Shown here: positions 1-10,526 of the stretch, piece by piece | How positions within the stretch are numbered: the stretch's first letter is position 1 | Layout: each line of letters starts with the position of its first letter | Assembly: GCA_016713445.1 (NCBI GenBank) | Contig: JADJPB010000001.1 | Span: 1-64,000 of the forward strand | DNA: 64,000 nucleotides | DNA from: Bacteroidota bacterium | Lineage (GTDB): Bacteria > Bacteroidota > Bacteroidia > AKYH767-A > OLB10 | Direction: 5' to 3' | Notes under the pieces: generated by a model | Database searches by the model: none | The model's input: the letters and a program-made list of their open reading frames with translations, nothing else | Told to the model about the DNA's origin: nothing | Translations under genes and position numbers: made by a program

Positions 1-1507
1 GTAGCTCCAGGAATATCGAAATAGTCAAATCCATCAAAAGAATATTGCCACTGGTAAGTTTGACCAGTTCCACCACTTACTCCACTTAAAGACAAATTTA
101 AGTTCACAGTAGAAGTATTACAAAATTGTGTAATGTCTGACTGAGCAGAACCTGCAGTAGGAGGATCTATACATACTGGCTCAGGTTGTAAGTCTACAAG
201 GTAATCTTCAGTTTCACCATAAGTATAAGTTCCGCAAGCAGTAATAGCTGAAGATTCTTTAATAATGACACGCATTCCAGTTAAACCAGATGGACCTCCA
301 GCTGGAATAGTAAAATTAAATAATGGAACAGAGTTTAATGCTGTTGTTGTATTATATGAAGCTACTCTTTCAGCAGGATCTTCATACGTTCCACTTTGGT
401 CAATATCAATAAATACTGCTACATAAGCACCAAAATGGCTACCAGAACAAGAACGTTGCGTACGCGCATACTTTGCGGTGTATTGAAATAAATTACAGGT
501 GCAGGAACGGCTGTATTATTAGTATATGTTTCACATGCAGTTGCTGCAGTTCCAACATATAAAGTACCTAATTCAACAGAATCAATTTTGGTGTCAGCAG
601 CGTTAGTTGCATTTGAAGCACAATAGCAATTTAGGAATGAATTTACACCAACATATACTGAGTTTGAAGTACCTGGATTTGGATCGTATAAACATGAAAC
701 GATACAATGGAAATACTTAGGTGTAGCACCCATGGTGAATGCAGCAGTAGAAGAATTCGTACCGAAAGGTGTCCAGTTTATATCGTCATCAGAATGTTCC
801 CAAACGTAAGTTACATCAGAACCAGAAGTAGCATTTTCTAAACTTAAGCTAACGGAAGCTCCATTACATGCATTTGCAGTATTTGAAAGTGTATTTCCTG
901 GTGCAGGCTGACCAGCACAAGGCGTGTTAGAAATTTCTGAAACAGAAACATCATCAAAATTTAAATAGTAGTCACCACTACTCCAAAAGGCATCCCATTT
1001 AATAAATAAGGCGCCAGCAGGAGGTGAAAATGAAACAGTAGCTGTGGTACATGTACCCGATACAATATGGTTCGTTTGATCAATGGTTTGAACTGTCGTC
1101 CAAGGACCAGTAGCAGTGGCTCCGTATTGAACATTGAAAGAACCCCAAGGATTTGGTGTTCCTACTGTGTTAGCAGACCAATTAGCCACTTTGTACTTGT
1201 AACTTACAGTCACTAAACCACCGATACTAGTTCCTACAGATGGAGATACCATATTACCTGTCGTTGCTCCACTATAAAGATTTCTTCTCATGGATGCGGA
1301 ACCACAGGCCGAAGTAGCAGTCGTTCGGGTAATATTTCCTGTCCATCCCGTTGCATTTAAGTTAAAATCTGTGGAGTAAGCTGCTTGAGCATTTACTTCG
1401 GTTGTCTACAACCCCATTAGGAGAAGTAAACAACACAATGTTGTCAATACCATAAATCTTCGTTTCAGAAGATGAATAGTCATTTTTGAGTAACTGTTGT
1501 TTTTCAT
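1..1507 (-). CDS. GEVED-type secreted surface protein (C-terminus beyond window; one frameshift and one in-frame TAG)
   Basis: Secreted multi-domain protein, probably T9SS cargo. From the ATG at 1507 the leader is hydrophobic (LLKRRF then LTTLCCLLLLMG) and ends in NAQAAYS, a typical signal-peptidase site. A jelly-roll-like region follows (FDDVSVSE near nt 940), then an Ig-like block (YVWEHSDDDINW). The region below nt 450 reads as a GEVED domain (AVFIDIDQSGTYEDPAE, then YGETEDYLVDL), a beta module common in Bacteroidota extracellular proteins. Two defects are visible. A TAG at 1406-1408 lies in frame between the leader and the mature protein. A frameshift near 455-465 moves the reading to another frame. 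Codon phase on both sides of the TAG is identical, so it is a substitution or true nonsense. The sorting domain, if any, lies outside the window. Function unknown. Confidence 0.7.
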
Positions 1508-2006
1508 TTTGTTTATATTTATTGTTAGATTTTTTAATTCAGCTCAATAGGTAAAAAGATTTATGAATGCATATAATTGCATTTTACATAAAGGATTTTC
1601 TTCAGTAACATGTAAATGTCTTTTTGTTATAACTAGTTCTCGATTTTGCTGGAATTTCCGGATACACAGCAAAAACAAATATATGACTTCTTATGACAAT
1701 TGCAAGCATTTTTTTGATTATGTTAATTTCATTTTGCAAGGAAGCATTCCTGTTTTTTTACAATTGCTTGGTTTTCACAGATTCGAATTTACATTTGATT
1801 CCGTTTATTTTATCAACTGTTTGGTGAATAGTTAAAAAGAATAGGTGAAAATGTGTAAGGTTTTCTGTGCTTTACTAAAAAAGTGAAGTTTTTTCTTGAC
1901 TTGTATATGTTTAATGTAATATCTTGCATGGTTAAGTCACTTGCTTTCCAATCTTTCAAGTGTCAATTTTACACTCCCATCATTAAATTATTATCTAAAT
2001 CAGCTT
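1508..2006. other. Divergent intergenic region, about 500 bp
   Basis: This AT-rich spacer separates the divergent GEVED and metalloprotease genes and must hold both promoters. A 90-codon open frame at 1563-1835 has Cys/Phe-rich composition and no recognisable family, and I do not call it a gene. I found no convincing hairpin or repeat. Confidence 0.5.
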
Positions 2007-5000
2007 ATGAAAGCAAAGCTATTATCAGTAAATTATGTCCTGTCAATTCTTAGTTTTTTGATATTTTTTTTCAATGCGATTTTATTTGTCAATGCTCAAG
2101 AAAATAGAGTGTATTGGCAAACTATCCCTAAGCCTAATTTAATCACTTTAAAAAGCAGGTACGCGCTTCCTGAAAAGTTTGTCGCATTGCAATGTAATGC
2201 AAGCCTAATTCAACAGCAATTAAGTGTAGCTCCAATGGAGTTTACTTCCGTTGCTCAAAATTCTAATGTAACTTTTAAGATACCCATGCCTGATGGTCGT
2301 GTTCTTTCTTTTAAGATGGTAGAATCGATGGTGATGGATCCTGCATTAGCAACCCAATTTCCATCTATAAAAACGTATTCTGGACAAGGTATCGAAGAAA
2401 GAGATGCTATTTTAAAAGTAAGTATAAGCCCATTAGGATTTCATGCCATGATTTTGTCTCCTAAAGGAAATGTATTTATTGATCCGATGGAGCCTGGTAA
2501 TACTAATGATTATATCGTTTATTTTAGAAATGATTTTAAAGAATATCGTTCGTTTAGTTGTGAGTTGGATAGTTTGCCTATTAATAAAAGTAGAACCTAT
2601 CAGCAAATTGCAAACGGTCAAGCAAATAAAACACATGGTACGCAATTAAGAAATTATCGTTTAGCACTTGCTTGTACAGGTGAATATGCGGCTTTTTATG
2701 GAGGTACTATTGCAGGTGCAATGGCCGGAATGGTTGCCACCATGAACCGTGTTAATGGAATTTATGAATCAGAAGTAGCAGTTCGAATGACAATGGTCGC
2801 AAATAATAATTTGTTGATCTATACCAATGCAAGCACAGATCCATATACTAATACAAATGGTTCTACCATGCTCGGACAAAATATTACGAATTGTAATACC
2901 GTCATTGGAAGTGCAAATTATGATATTGGTCATGTTTTTAGTACCGGTGGAGGTGGAGTTGCTTATTTAGGTGTTCCATGTACATCGAATAAGGCAGGTG
3001 GTGTTACAGGGTCTGGAAGTCCAGTTGGTGATGCTTTTGATGTGGATTATGTGGCTCATGAAATGGGTCATCAGTTTGGAGGTAGTCATACCTTTAATGC
3101 GACTACAAGTTCTTGTGGTGGAGGAAATAGAAGTGCTTCCGCAGCCTATGAACCTGGAAGCGGAATCACCATTATGGCTTATGCCGGAATTTGTGGTGCT
3201 ACCAACAATTTAGCCCCTAATAGTATTGCGTATTTTCATACACATAGTTTCGATCAAATTACTAATTATATCACAACTGGAAGTGGAAATACTTGTCCAA
3301 CGACAACCGCTACAGGGAATACGCCTCCAACAGTTACTCCAGATGGTTTAAATTATTATATTCCTTATTTAACTCCGTTTTCGTTAAATGCAACAGGTTC
3401 GGATGTTAACGGTGATGCATTGACGTATTCATGGGAAGAATATGATTTGGGTGCAGCTGGGAATTGGAATGCACCCGTAGGCGATGCTCCCATTTTCCGT
3501 CCTTTTCCTCCCACAAGTACTGGAACTCGTATTTTTCCAAAAATTTCGGATATCGTAAATAATGCTACAACGATTGGAGAAATTCTACCGAGCTATGCAC
3601 GCGTATTAAAGTTTAAAGTAACCGCTCGTGATAATAGAGTAAATGGTGGAGGTGTGAATAGAATTGATGCAAATGTTTTAGTAAATGTCATCAATACAGG
3701 TGCTGCGTTCACAGTTACTGCGCCTAATACTGCAGTTACTTGGGCTACGGGTGCAACGGCAAATGTGACCTGGAATGTATCATCAACAAACCTGGCTCCC
3801 ATCTCCTGTGCTAATGTGAATATTTTATTGTCTACAGATGGAGGATATACTTATCCGATAACTCTTCTATCAAATACCCCAAATGACGGAAGTGAAAATA
3901 TTACTGTTCCTGGAAATGTTACTTCTACTGCCCATGTGAAAGTGGAAGGTGCCGGAAATATCTTTTTGATATTTCAAATGTAAATTTTAATATTATTGCA
4001 GGCGGTGGTGTTTTAACAACAATTTCTACCGATCCTATTAGTCCTTTAAATTTATGCCCTGGACAAGCTCTCACCGTTGGATTTGCGGGCAATGGAAATG
4101 CAAACTCAGGTAATGTTTATACAGCGCAATTGTCTTCGTCCACAGGATCGTTTGCAAGTCCAACTAATATTGGAACATTAAGCAGTATCTCTTCAAGTGG
4201 AAGTATTTCTTGCACGATTCCAGGAGGAAGCATAGCAGGTACTGCTTATCGAATTCGAGTTGTGTCTTCGCTCCCTTCCGTGGTAGGATCAGATAATGGA
4301 ACTAATTTAATTATGATTGGAACCTTAGGCTCAACTGGAACAATTTCAGGGCTGGCTAGTGTATGTCAAGGACAATCCGGAGTGGTTTATTCAACAACCG
4401 CAGTTTCAAATGCGTCGAATTATGCTTGGTCTTTGCCTCTTGGATTTACCATAATTTCTGGTACAGGAACCAATAGTATAACTGTAAATATAGCCGCAAA
4501 TGCATCTTCTGGTTCAATTACTGTGACTCCTTCTAATGTTTGTACTACAGGTACTATTTCGAGTGCTTATCCTGTTTCTGTTTCTCAACTTCCATCAGCA
4601 GCAGGTGTTATTTCTGGCAATACCAGTGTATGCCAAGGTGATCAAAATCTCACTTATACAGTTCCTTCCATATTATTTGCCACAAGTTATTCTTGGAGTT
4701 TTCCAGTTGGGTTTTCTATAATTGGAACTCCCACAAATAGTGTCACAGTTAATGTTGCTCCTGGAGCAGCTTCTGGAACGATTTCAGTGTATGGTGTTAA
4801 TTCTTGCGGAAATGGTGGTTCTTCATCTCTAGCTATTGCGGTGAGCTCTGCTCCGAGCGCCGCTATTATATCAGCGGGTGGACCTCTTACAGTTTGTTCA
4901 CCAAATTCGGTTTCAATGTCATTCGCTCCTTCTGTTGGGGTAGATTATCAGTGGAGATTGAATGGAATTGATTTGTCTGGCGAAACAGCTTCTGTATATG

Positions 5001-6149
5001 TTGCTACACAAACTGGTAATTATGATGTGGTGTCGAATTTCGCCGCAGTAGGAAGCCAACAATTTTCTACTTCAGTTCCAGCAGTAATACCTGATAATAG
5101 CTGTACAGGTGTAGCAAGTCCTATTGTAGTGAGTGGATACACTTCGTCGATTCCAACATCAAGCATTTATGTTCAAATGAATTTAACGCATACTTATGTT
5201 GGTGATTTGGATATTTTTCTTGAAAGCCCAACAGGAGAAAGATTAGGACTTAGCGATCAAACGGGGAATTCAAATAATGGTGGCGATAATTTTACAAACA
5301 CGGTTTTTGCTGATTCGGGCGCTACAATTCTCCCTACATCGGGTGCTCCTTATTCAGACTTATACAAACCTTGGAATACTGTTTTTACTGTGAACTCTTG
5401 TGCCTTAACAACTACGCATACAAGCTTTGCTTCGTTGGGTGGAGGTAGTTTAAATCCGAATGGCACATGGAGTTTAAAAAGTGTACGATCGAGCTGGTGT
5501 CGATACAGGTAGAGTAGTGAATTGGTCAATTTATTTTCCTGGAGTGAGTGGTGGCTGTACATCGGTTTCGAATGTTATTGCTGTTGATGTAATTCAACCA
5601 ATTTCATTCACGACATTTAGCCCATTAAATGGAAGCGTTGGAAGTTTAGTAACTATAAATGGAACCAATATGAATACCGTTTCAAGTGTGTTGTTTAATG
5701 GTGTTAATGCTTCCTTTAGTTTGACAAACAGTACGGAGATTATAGCTACTGTTCCTGCTGGAGCAACATCAGGTGTAATTACATTGGTAGGGCCTTGTAA
5801 TTCGATGAATTCAAGTAGTTCGTTTACTGTAAATACAGGAAGCTCAAATTTAAATTTATATGTTGCAATAGAAGGATTTTATAATGGAGGTGGAAATATG
5901 GTTGGTGTTGCATCACCTTCAGTAAGCGATACGGTTATCGTTCAATTTAGAAATACCACATCACCTTATAGCATCGCATATTCTACTACAGTACCTCTAA
6001 ACTTGAATGGTCAAGTTTCTATTATTATTCCACCTCCCTATAGCGGAAACTCCTATTTTATTGTTGTAAAACATCGCCATTCCATTGAGACATGGAGTAA
6101 ATTTCCGGTGATGATGTCGCCAGTTGTAAATTATTCATTTAAAAATTAA
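2007..6149 (+). CDS. Secreted reprolysin-like (M12B) zinc metalloprotease with P-domain and TIG-type tail; two frameshifts
   Basis: Extracellular zinc endopeptidase of about 1,380 residues. The ATG at 2007 starts a signal peptide ending FVNAQENR; the open frame extends further upstream, but only this start gives a sensible leader. A propeptide-like region occupies about residues 30-200. The catalytic domain carries HEMGHQFGGSH at about residues 351-361, the HExxHxxGxxH zinc motif of metzincins. Ig/PKD-like repeats follow, then a proprotein-convertase P-domain near nt 5095-5540 (LTHTYVGDLDIFLESPTGE), an IPT/TIG fold near 5590-5830, and a terminal module (LYVAIEGFYNGGGNM ... ETWSKFP). That terminal module recurs in the gene at 51155. 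Frameshifts lie near 3965 (one T missing) and 5478 (one A too many); correcting both gives one continuous protein. Probably T9SS-exported, although no type A or B sorting domain is present. Confidence 0.82.
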
Positions 6150-6365
6150 GAATGCAGAATTAAGAATGCAGAATTATAAATGTTGAATTGATCTTTAATA
6201 GTTTTTAGGTATGAATTATTAATTGCATTTGCATGCAAGATTAGTTTTGACCTATATCAGATGCAAGAGCTATTATAAGCGATAGCGATTAGGAACTTGC
6301 CAACAGGTACACAATTAATCAAAGCGCAAGCAATTCTGAATTCTGAATTCTGAATTCTGAATTAA
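6145..6365. repeat. Short-repeat-bounded intergenic element
   Basis: The left edge holds two copies of AAGAATGCAGAATT (about 6148-6175). The right edge holds four to five tandem copies of the heptamer TGAATTC (about 6331-6361). The reverse complement of the right side (CAGAATT repeated) resembles the left side, so the two edges form an imperfect inverted repeat around about 150 bp of non-coding DNA. It lies between convergent genes. It may be a miniature mobile-element remnant or a composite terminator. I see no coding content. Confidence 0.5.
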
Positions 6366-6367
6366 AA

Positions 6368-7080
6368 TTAGTCTTCCTTCATATTGTGAAAAACATTCTG
6401 CACATCATCATCCTCTTCCAAACGGTCAAGAAGGTTTTGTAATTCTTTGCGTTGGTCTTCATTCAGTTCAGTAAGTGTCGTTGGAATTCGATCTAATTCA
6501 GCACTAATGATTGTGATGTTCTTTCCTCTAACGCTTTTTGCATTTTTCCATAGTCGGTAAATGATGTAGTGATGTAAATTCCATCTTCACCTTCTTCTAC
6601 TTCTTCTGCTCCAAAATCGATCAGTTCAAATTCTAGATCTTCGATTTTTGCATTTCCTTTTTCAATGCAAAAGATTCCTTTTCGATCAAACAAAAAATCT
6701 AATGAACCTGTTTTGCCCATCGCTCCATTGCAACGATTGAAATGCATTCGAATATTAGCTACTGTTCGCGTATTGTTGTCAGTTGCAGCTTCTACAACGA
6801 CAGCGATACCATGTGGTCCATAGCCTTCGACTCCCACTTCGTCAAGTACTTTCTCGTCTTTGTGGGCTGCGCGTTGAATGGCGGCTTCAACACGATCCTT
6901 GGGCATGTTTAATGCCTTTGAGTTTTGAATGACCATACGCAAACGCGGGTTATTATCAGGCTCAGGTCCGCCTAACTTAACAGCGATCGCAATTTCTTTT
7001 CCTATTCTGGTAAAAGCTTTAGAAGCTTTTGCATTGTTTGCAAACATTTTGTGTTTGCGTTTTTCAAATGCGCGTCCCAT
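6368..7080 (-). CDS. yebC: YebC/PmpR-family regulator / translation factor (one frameshift)
   Basis: YebC/TACO1 family. Members are described as DNA-binding regulators and, more recently, as factors relieving ribosome stalling at proline stretches. The protein starts MGRAFEKRKHKMFANNAKA and contains the family core NNPRLRMVIQNSKALNMPKD and GPHGIAVVVEAATDN. The frame closes early near 6493 because one A is missing near 6523. Adding it continues with ERNITIISAELDRIPTT and ends at the TAA at 6368-6370, giving about 237 residues, normal for the family. The N-terminus MGRAFEKRKHKMF differs from the usual MAGHSKWANIKHRK form, as in a Bacteroidota subtype. The next gene on the same strand upstream is ychF, 33 bp away, so the two are probably co-transcribed. 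Confidence 0.9.
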
Positions 7081-7113
7081 AATGAATGATCTATTTTTTT
7101 TTATTTGTGTTTC

Positions 7114-8214
7114 TTAAACGTTAAATCTGAAGTGCATAATGTCTCCATCTTGCACTACATATTCTTTACCTTCTATACTTAATTTGCCTACTTCTTTGCA
7201 GGCTTGTTCAGAGCCCAGCGTTACAAAGTCGATGTATTGCATTACTTCAGCACGAATAAATCCTTTTTCGAAGTCAGTATGAATTACTCCTGCTGCTTGT
7301 GGTGCCGTCATGCCTTTGTGGATGGTCCAAGCGCGTACCTCTTTAACTCCTGCTGTAAAATAAGTTTGTAAATTGAGTAATTGGTACGCAGATTTTATCA
7401 ATTTACTTACTCCTGATTCCGTCAATCCTAAATCCGAAAGGAATGCAACACGATCTTCATAACTCTCAAGTTCAGCAATATCAGATTCAATGGCCGCTGC
7501 GATGATTATGATTTCTGCATTTTCATTTTTTACTTTCTCCCGCACCATGTCTACATATTTATTTCCATTCACTACAGACCCTTCATCTACATTACAAACA
7601 TACATAACAGGCTTGGCAGTAAGCAGCCATAAATCAGCTACTAGTTCCCAATCTTTTTCAGTGAGTGGGGCCGAACGAGCCGACTCACCTTTTTCTAAAT
7701 GTGCAATAAGTGCCTGATAAATTTCAAAGGTTTTTTTTGCATCTTTATCGAGACCAATCTTAGCAACTTTTTCGATTTTTTGCTTTCTTTTTTCGATGGT
7801 CTCCAAGTCTTTTAATTGCAATTCGAAATCGATGGTTTCTTTGTCTCGAACAGGGTTCACATTTCCATCAACGTGCACAACATTAGGATCATCAAAGCAT
7901 CGAAGCACATGCAGAATGGCATCCGTTTCACGAATATTTCCTAAAAATTGATTGCCCAATCCTTCACCTTTACTCGCTCCCTTTACGAGCCCAGCGATAT
8001 CTACAATCTCTACGATCGTAGGAACCACCTTCTGTGGATTTACAATTCCTTCTAAAACTTTTAATCTCTCGTCGGGCACAGTAATCACCCCAATGTTGGG
8101 TTCTATTGTGCAGAACGGAAAATTTGCGGCCTGTGCTTTTGCGTTGGATAGACAATTAAACAAAGTAGACTTCCCTACATTCGGAAGCCCTACTATTCCA
8201 CATTTTAATCCCAT
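7114..8214 (-). CDS. ychF: Redox-regulated ATPase YchF (OLA1 family)
   Basis: Obg-related P-loop protein that prefers ATP over GTP; it binds the ribosome and is linked to stress responses. The sequence is intact at 366 residues. Walker A is GLPNVGKST near residues 8-16, and switch II is DIAGLVKGASKGEGLGNQFL. The usual NKxD specificity motif is replaced by NVDE, as expected for this ATP-preferring family. A C-terminal TGS domain ends GDIMHFRFNV. I start it at MGLKCGIVGLPN (8214) because the longer open frame adds 22 residues not typical of the family. A promoter-like TAACTTTG lies at 8238-8245, upstream on the same strand. Confidence 0.96.
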   Translation of the reverse strand: MGLKCGIVGLPNVGKSTLFNCLSNAKAQAANFPFCTIEPNIGVITVPDERLKVLEGIVNPQKVVPTIVEIVDIAGLVKGASKGEGLGNQFLGNIRETDAILHVLRCFDDPNVVHVDGNVNPVRDKETIDFELQLKDLETIEKRKQKIEKVAKIGLDKDAKKTFEIYQALIAHLEKGESARSAPLTEKDWELVADLWLLTAKPVMYVCNVDEGSVVNGNKYVDMVREKVKNENAEIIIIAAAIESDIAELESYEDRVAFLSDLGLTESGVSKLIKSAYQLLNLQTYFTAGVKEVRAWTIHKGMTAPQAAGVIHTDFEKGFIRAEVMQYIDFVTLGSEQACKEVGKLSIEGKEYVVQDGDIMHFRFNV

Positions 8215-8237
8215 AATCGATTTTCTGAATAAGGGGG

Positions 8238-8245
8238 CAAAGTTA
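8238..8245 (-). promoter_or_regulatory. Putative -7 promoter element for ychF
   Basis: On the minus strand this reads TAACTTTG, matching the Bacteroidota -7 consensus TAnnTTTG, 23 bp upstream of the chosen ATG. No clear -33 TTTG lies at the expected spacing. Confidence 0.5.
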
Positions 8246-8414
8246 ATGCTTATCCCGATGTTACAGATGAAATAGTGCAATAGATTGTGCTGAATTAATA
8301 CGTCTTTAGAGTTATTTAATTAAATTAATCGCTGAATGAGTATTATTTTGTGCTGATATGCTAATCTGTTGTTTATAATTGCATAAATTTTATGGAAATG
8401 AAAACTATGAAATA

Positions 8415-9563
8415 ATGGAAAATGTGAGCAGTTTGAGTTTCTGGGAACGCCAAACTTATTTTGAAGGTGTTGATTTACTGATTGTTGGTTCTGGAATTGT
8501 TGGCCTCAATGCCGCTAGAGCCGCTCGGCACTTGAAACCGAATTGGAAAATTTTGGTCGTAGATAGAGGTGCAATTCTGCCCTATGGTGCCAGTACAAGA
8601 AATGCGGGATTTGCTTGTTTTGGCAGTATGACAGAATTGTTGGATGACTTAAAAAATAATGCTGAAAATGATGTGTTTGATTTGGTTCAGCGTAGATGGA
8701 CAGGTCTTCAAAGATTAAGAAACGTAATTGGAGATAAAAATTTGGGGTATGAAGAATTAGGTGGGTATGAATTATTTTCTGCTGCAGATAAGTTAGTCTG
8801 GAAAGAATGTTTGAATAGGTTAGATGGGTTTAATCAGCAGTTGGAATCCATCTGCGGAAAGAAAAATAATTATGAAGTGGCCACTCATGAAATTGAGAAT
8901 TTTGGTTTTTCGGGTGTAAACCATCTCATCAAGAATAAGGGCGAAGGTCAAGTAGACACCGGAAAGATGATGAAGAGTTTGCTTTCCCTCGTACGTGAAA
9001 AAAATGTGGATGTATTGAATGGAATTGATATCAAAGCCTGGCAGCAGAATGAATCTGCCTTGCTTGTTGATACTGGCAATGGATTTAAGATTCCTACACA
9101 ACAGCTTTTAATAACTACCAATGCATTTGCAAAGCAATTACTGCCCGATATTTTGGTGGAACCGGGTCGAGCGCAAGTTTTAATTACAAAACCAATTTCC
9201 GAACTAAAGGTGAAAGGAACTTTTCACATCGAGAAGGGATATTATTATTTTAGAAATGTAGGCGATCGATTATTGTTGGGCGGAGGAAGAAATCTTGATT
9301 TTAAGAGTGAAAACACTTATGAGTTTGGAACCACATCAAAAGTACAAGATCATCTTGAAAATTTATTGTCGACAATTATTTTGCCAAAACATACTTTCGA
9401 AATTGATCAACGTTGGAGTGGAATCATGGGATTAGGTCCTGTAAAATCCAGTATTATTCAAAAAGTAGAAGAGCGGATATACTGCGCCGTTAGGATGGGT
9501 GGAATGGGTGTTGCGATCGGAACACAAGTAGGAGAAGAGGCGGCGGCGCTTGTTTGTAATTAA
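8415..9563 (+). CDS. DadA/DAO-type FAD-dependent oxidoreductase
   Basis: Flavoprotein of the D-amino-acid oxidase (DAO) superfamily, 382 residues from MENVSSL. The dinucleotide-binding GSGIVG is at residues 25-30, followed by LVVDRG, the acidic end of the second strand that binds the FAD ribose. STRNAGFACFG fits the flavin-contacting region, and the C-terminal RMGGMGVAIGTQVGEEAA closes the FAD site. Substrate cannot be read from sequence; family members oxidise amino acids or secondary amines. The frame is open 12 codons further upstream (MHKFYGNENYEI), but the internal ATG at 8415 leaves a more typical N-terminus. It is convergent with the protease gene, 20 bp away. No frameshift. Confidence 0.85.
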   Translation: MENVSSLSFWERQTYFEGVDLLIVGSGIVGLNAARAARHLKPNWKILVVDRGAILPYGASTRNAGFACFGSMTELLDDLKNNAENDVFDLVQRRWTGLQRLRNVIGDKNLGYEELGGYELFSAADKLVWKECLNRLDGFNQQLESICGKKNNYEVATHEIENFGFSGVNHLIKNKGEGQVDTGKMMKSLLSLVREKNVDVLNGIDIKAWQQNESALLVDTGNGFKIPTQQLLITTNAFAKQLLPDILVEPGRAQVLITKPISELKVKGTFHIEKGYYYFRNVGDRLLLGGGRNLDFKSENTYEFGTTSKVQDHLENLLSTIILPKHTFEIDQRWSGIMGLGPVKSSIIQKVEERIYCAVRMGGMGVAIGTQVGEEAAALVCN

Positions 9564-9583
9564 AAAAATAGAAATAAATTAAT

Positions 9584-10468
9584 TTAAGCTTCGTAAAACT
9601 TGATGCTGTGCTCTCGTAAGAATTTTTTAATAATGCTGGCATGAACACATTGTCCTACATGCAAAAAGGGTGTATTGGTAACTCTTTTTGACTTGGGCCC
9701 ATTTGGTATTTCATGATTTTCCAAATCGAATCCTAAATGTAAATGACGAGTAGAACTTTGCATACCAAAAACAATTCCTGTTGGATCAAATAAAGGACCA
9801 CCGCTTTGACCCCTCAATCCCGGTGAGCTTAACTCGATACCTGATATTTGCCCATGTTGGGCTATTAAACGGGTAATTATCCCTTCTATTGGGAACGATG
9901 GTGTTCTTGGATTTCCTTCTCGGGTCCATTCAATATCGTCTTTTTGATAATTGTAGGTATAGTTGCTGAATTCCGGAAATGGAAATCCCGAGCGACATAG
10001 CATTCGACCTGGCTTTGCTAATTGATCATCGGAGATAAATCGAGCATAATTTTGATAAAAACGCTGCGTAAATCCTTTGAATTTAATAATCGCCAAATCT
10101 ACACTTGGGTGAATAAAGCATTCATAACCAGATATTTTATCAAAACAATCGGCGAAAAAATGCTTTGCTTGAATAATCGTTTCAGGAGTATATTTATTTG
10201 TCAGCTCAAGTTCTTTTAAGTTAGCTTCGTGGTTTTCGTCTTTAATCAATCGAAATCTGGCTTGAGTAAAAAGTAAATATTGTTGATTGATTTTCTCGGA
10301 TTGAAGAATATGTTCAGCGACATGTCGGCAAGTAACCGCAATGCCTTCTTCATTGACAAAGAAGAGAGTAGACGCCCCAGCAAACACCTTACTAGAACCA
10401 TATGTTCGCATTATGGTGTGGATTGGTCGTGTAAAACGATTGATTTCCTCGATAGCTTTAACAAACAT
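9584..10468 (-). CDS. Cytosolic trypsin-like serine protease (S1/DegP-like fold)
   Basis: Chymotrypsin-fold peptidase of 294 residues with a complete triad: His49 in TCRHVAEH, Asp124 in HPSVDLAIIKF and Ser222 in GLRGQSGGPLFD. There is no signal peptide, membrane segment or PDZ domain, so the sequence predicts a cytoplasmic enzyme, which is unusual for this fold in bacteria. The insert between His and Asp (about residues 60-115) is long and charged. Its start lies 58 bp from the divergent DUF4199 gene, so they share a short promoter region. I see no partner toxin, regulator or defence gene beside it. Substrate unknown. Intact. Confidence 0.8.
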   Translation of the reverse strand: MFVKAIEEINRFTRPIHTIMRTYGSSKVFAGASTLFFVNEEGIAVTCRHVAEHILQSEKINQQYLLFTQARFRLIKDENHEANLKELELTNKYTPETIIQAKHFFADCFDKISGYECFIHPSVDLAIIKFKGFTQRFYQNYARFISDDQLAKPGRMLCRSGFPFPEFSNYTYNYQKDDIEWTREGNPRTPSFPIEGIITRLIAQHGQISGIELSSPGLRGQSGGPLFDPTGIVFGMQSSTRHLHLGFDLENHEIPNGPKSKRVTNTPFLHVGQCVHASIIKKFLREHSIKFYEA

Positions 10469-10526
10469 AAATTTGTTCTTTGTTCAGAAAGACTTTTCTT
10501 TGATGTAAAATTAAGCAACATAAACC

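Noticed and set aside
1563..1835. 90-codon open frame between divergent genes
   Set aside because: AT-rich composition, no family resemblance, no promoter or conserved start; most likely chance.
2971..3213. Overlapping + strand frame inside the metalloprotease
   Set aside because: Shadow frame of the catalytic domain with biased composition.
6331..6365. Tandem TGAATTC repeats as a CRISPR array
   Set aside because: Seven-base units without spacers; no CRISPR repeat structure.
7952..8275. 107-codon frame opposite ychF
   Set aside because: Antisense shadow of the conserved P-loop region.
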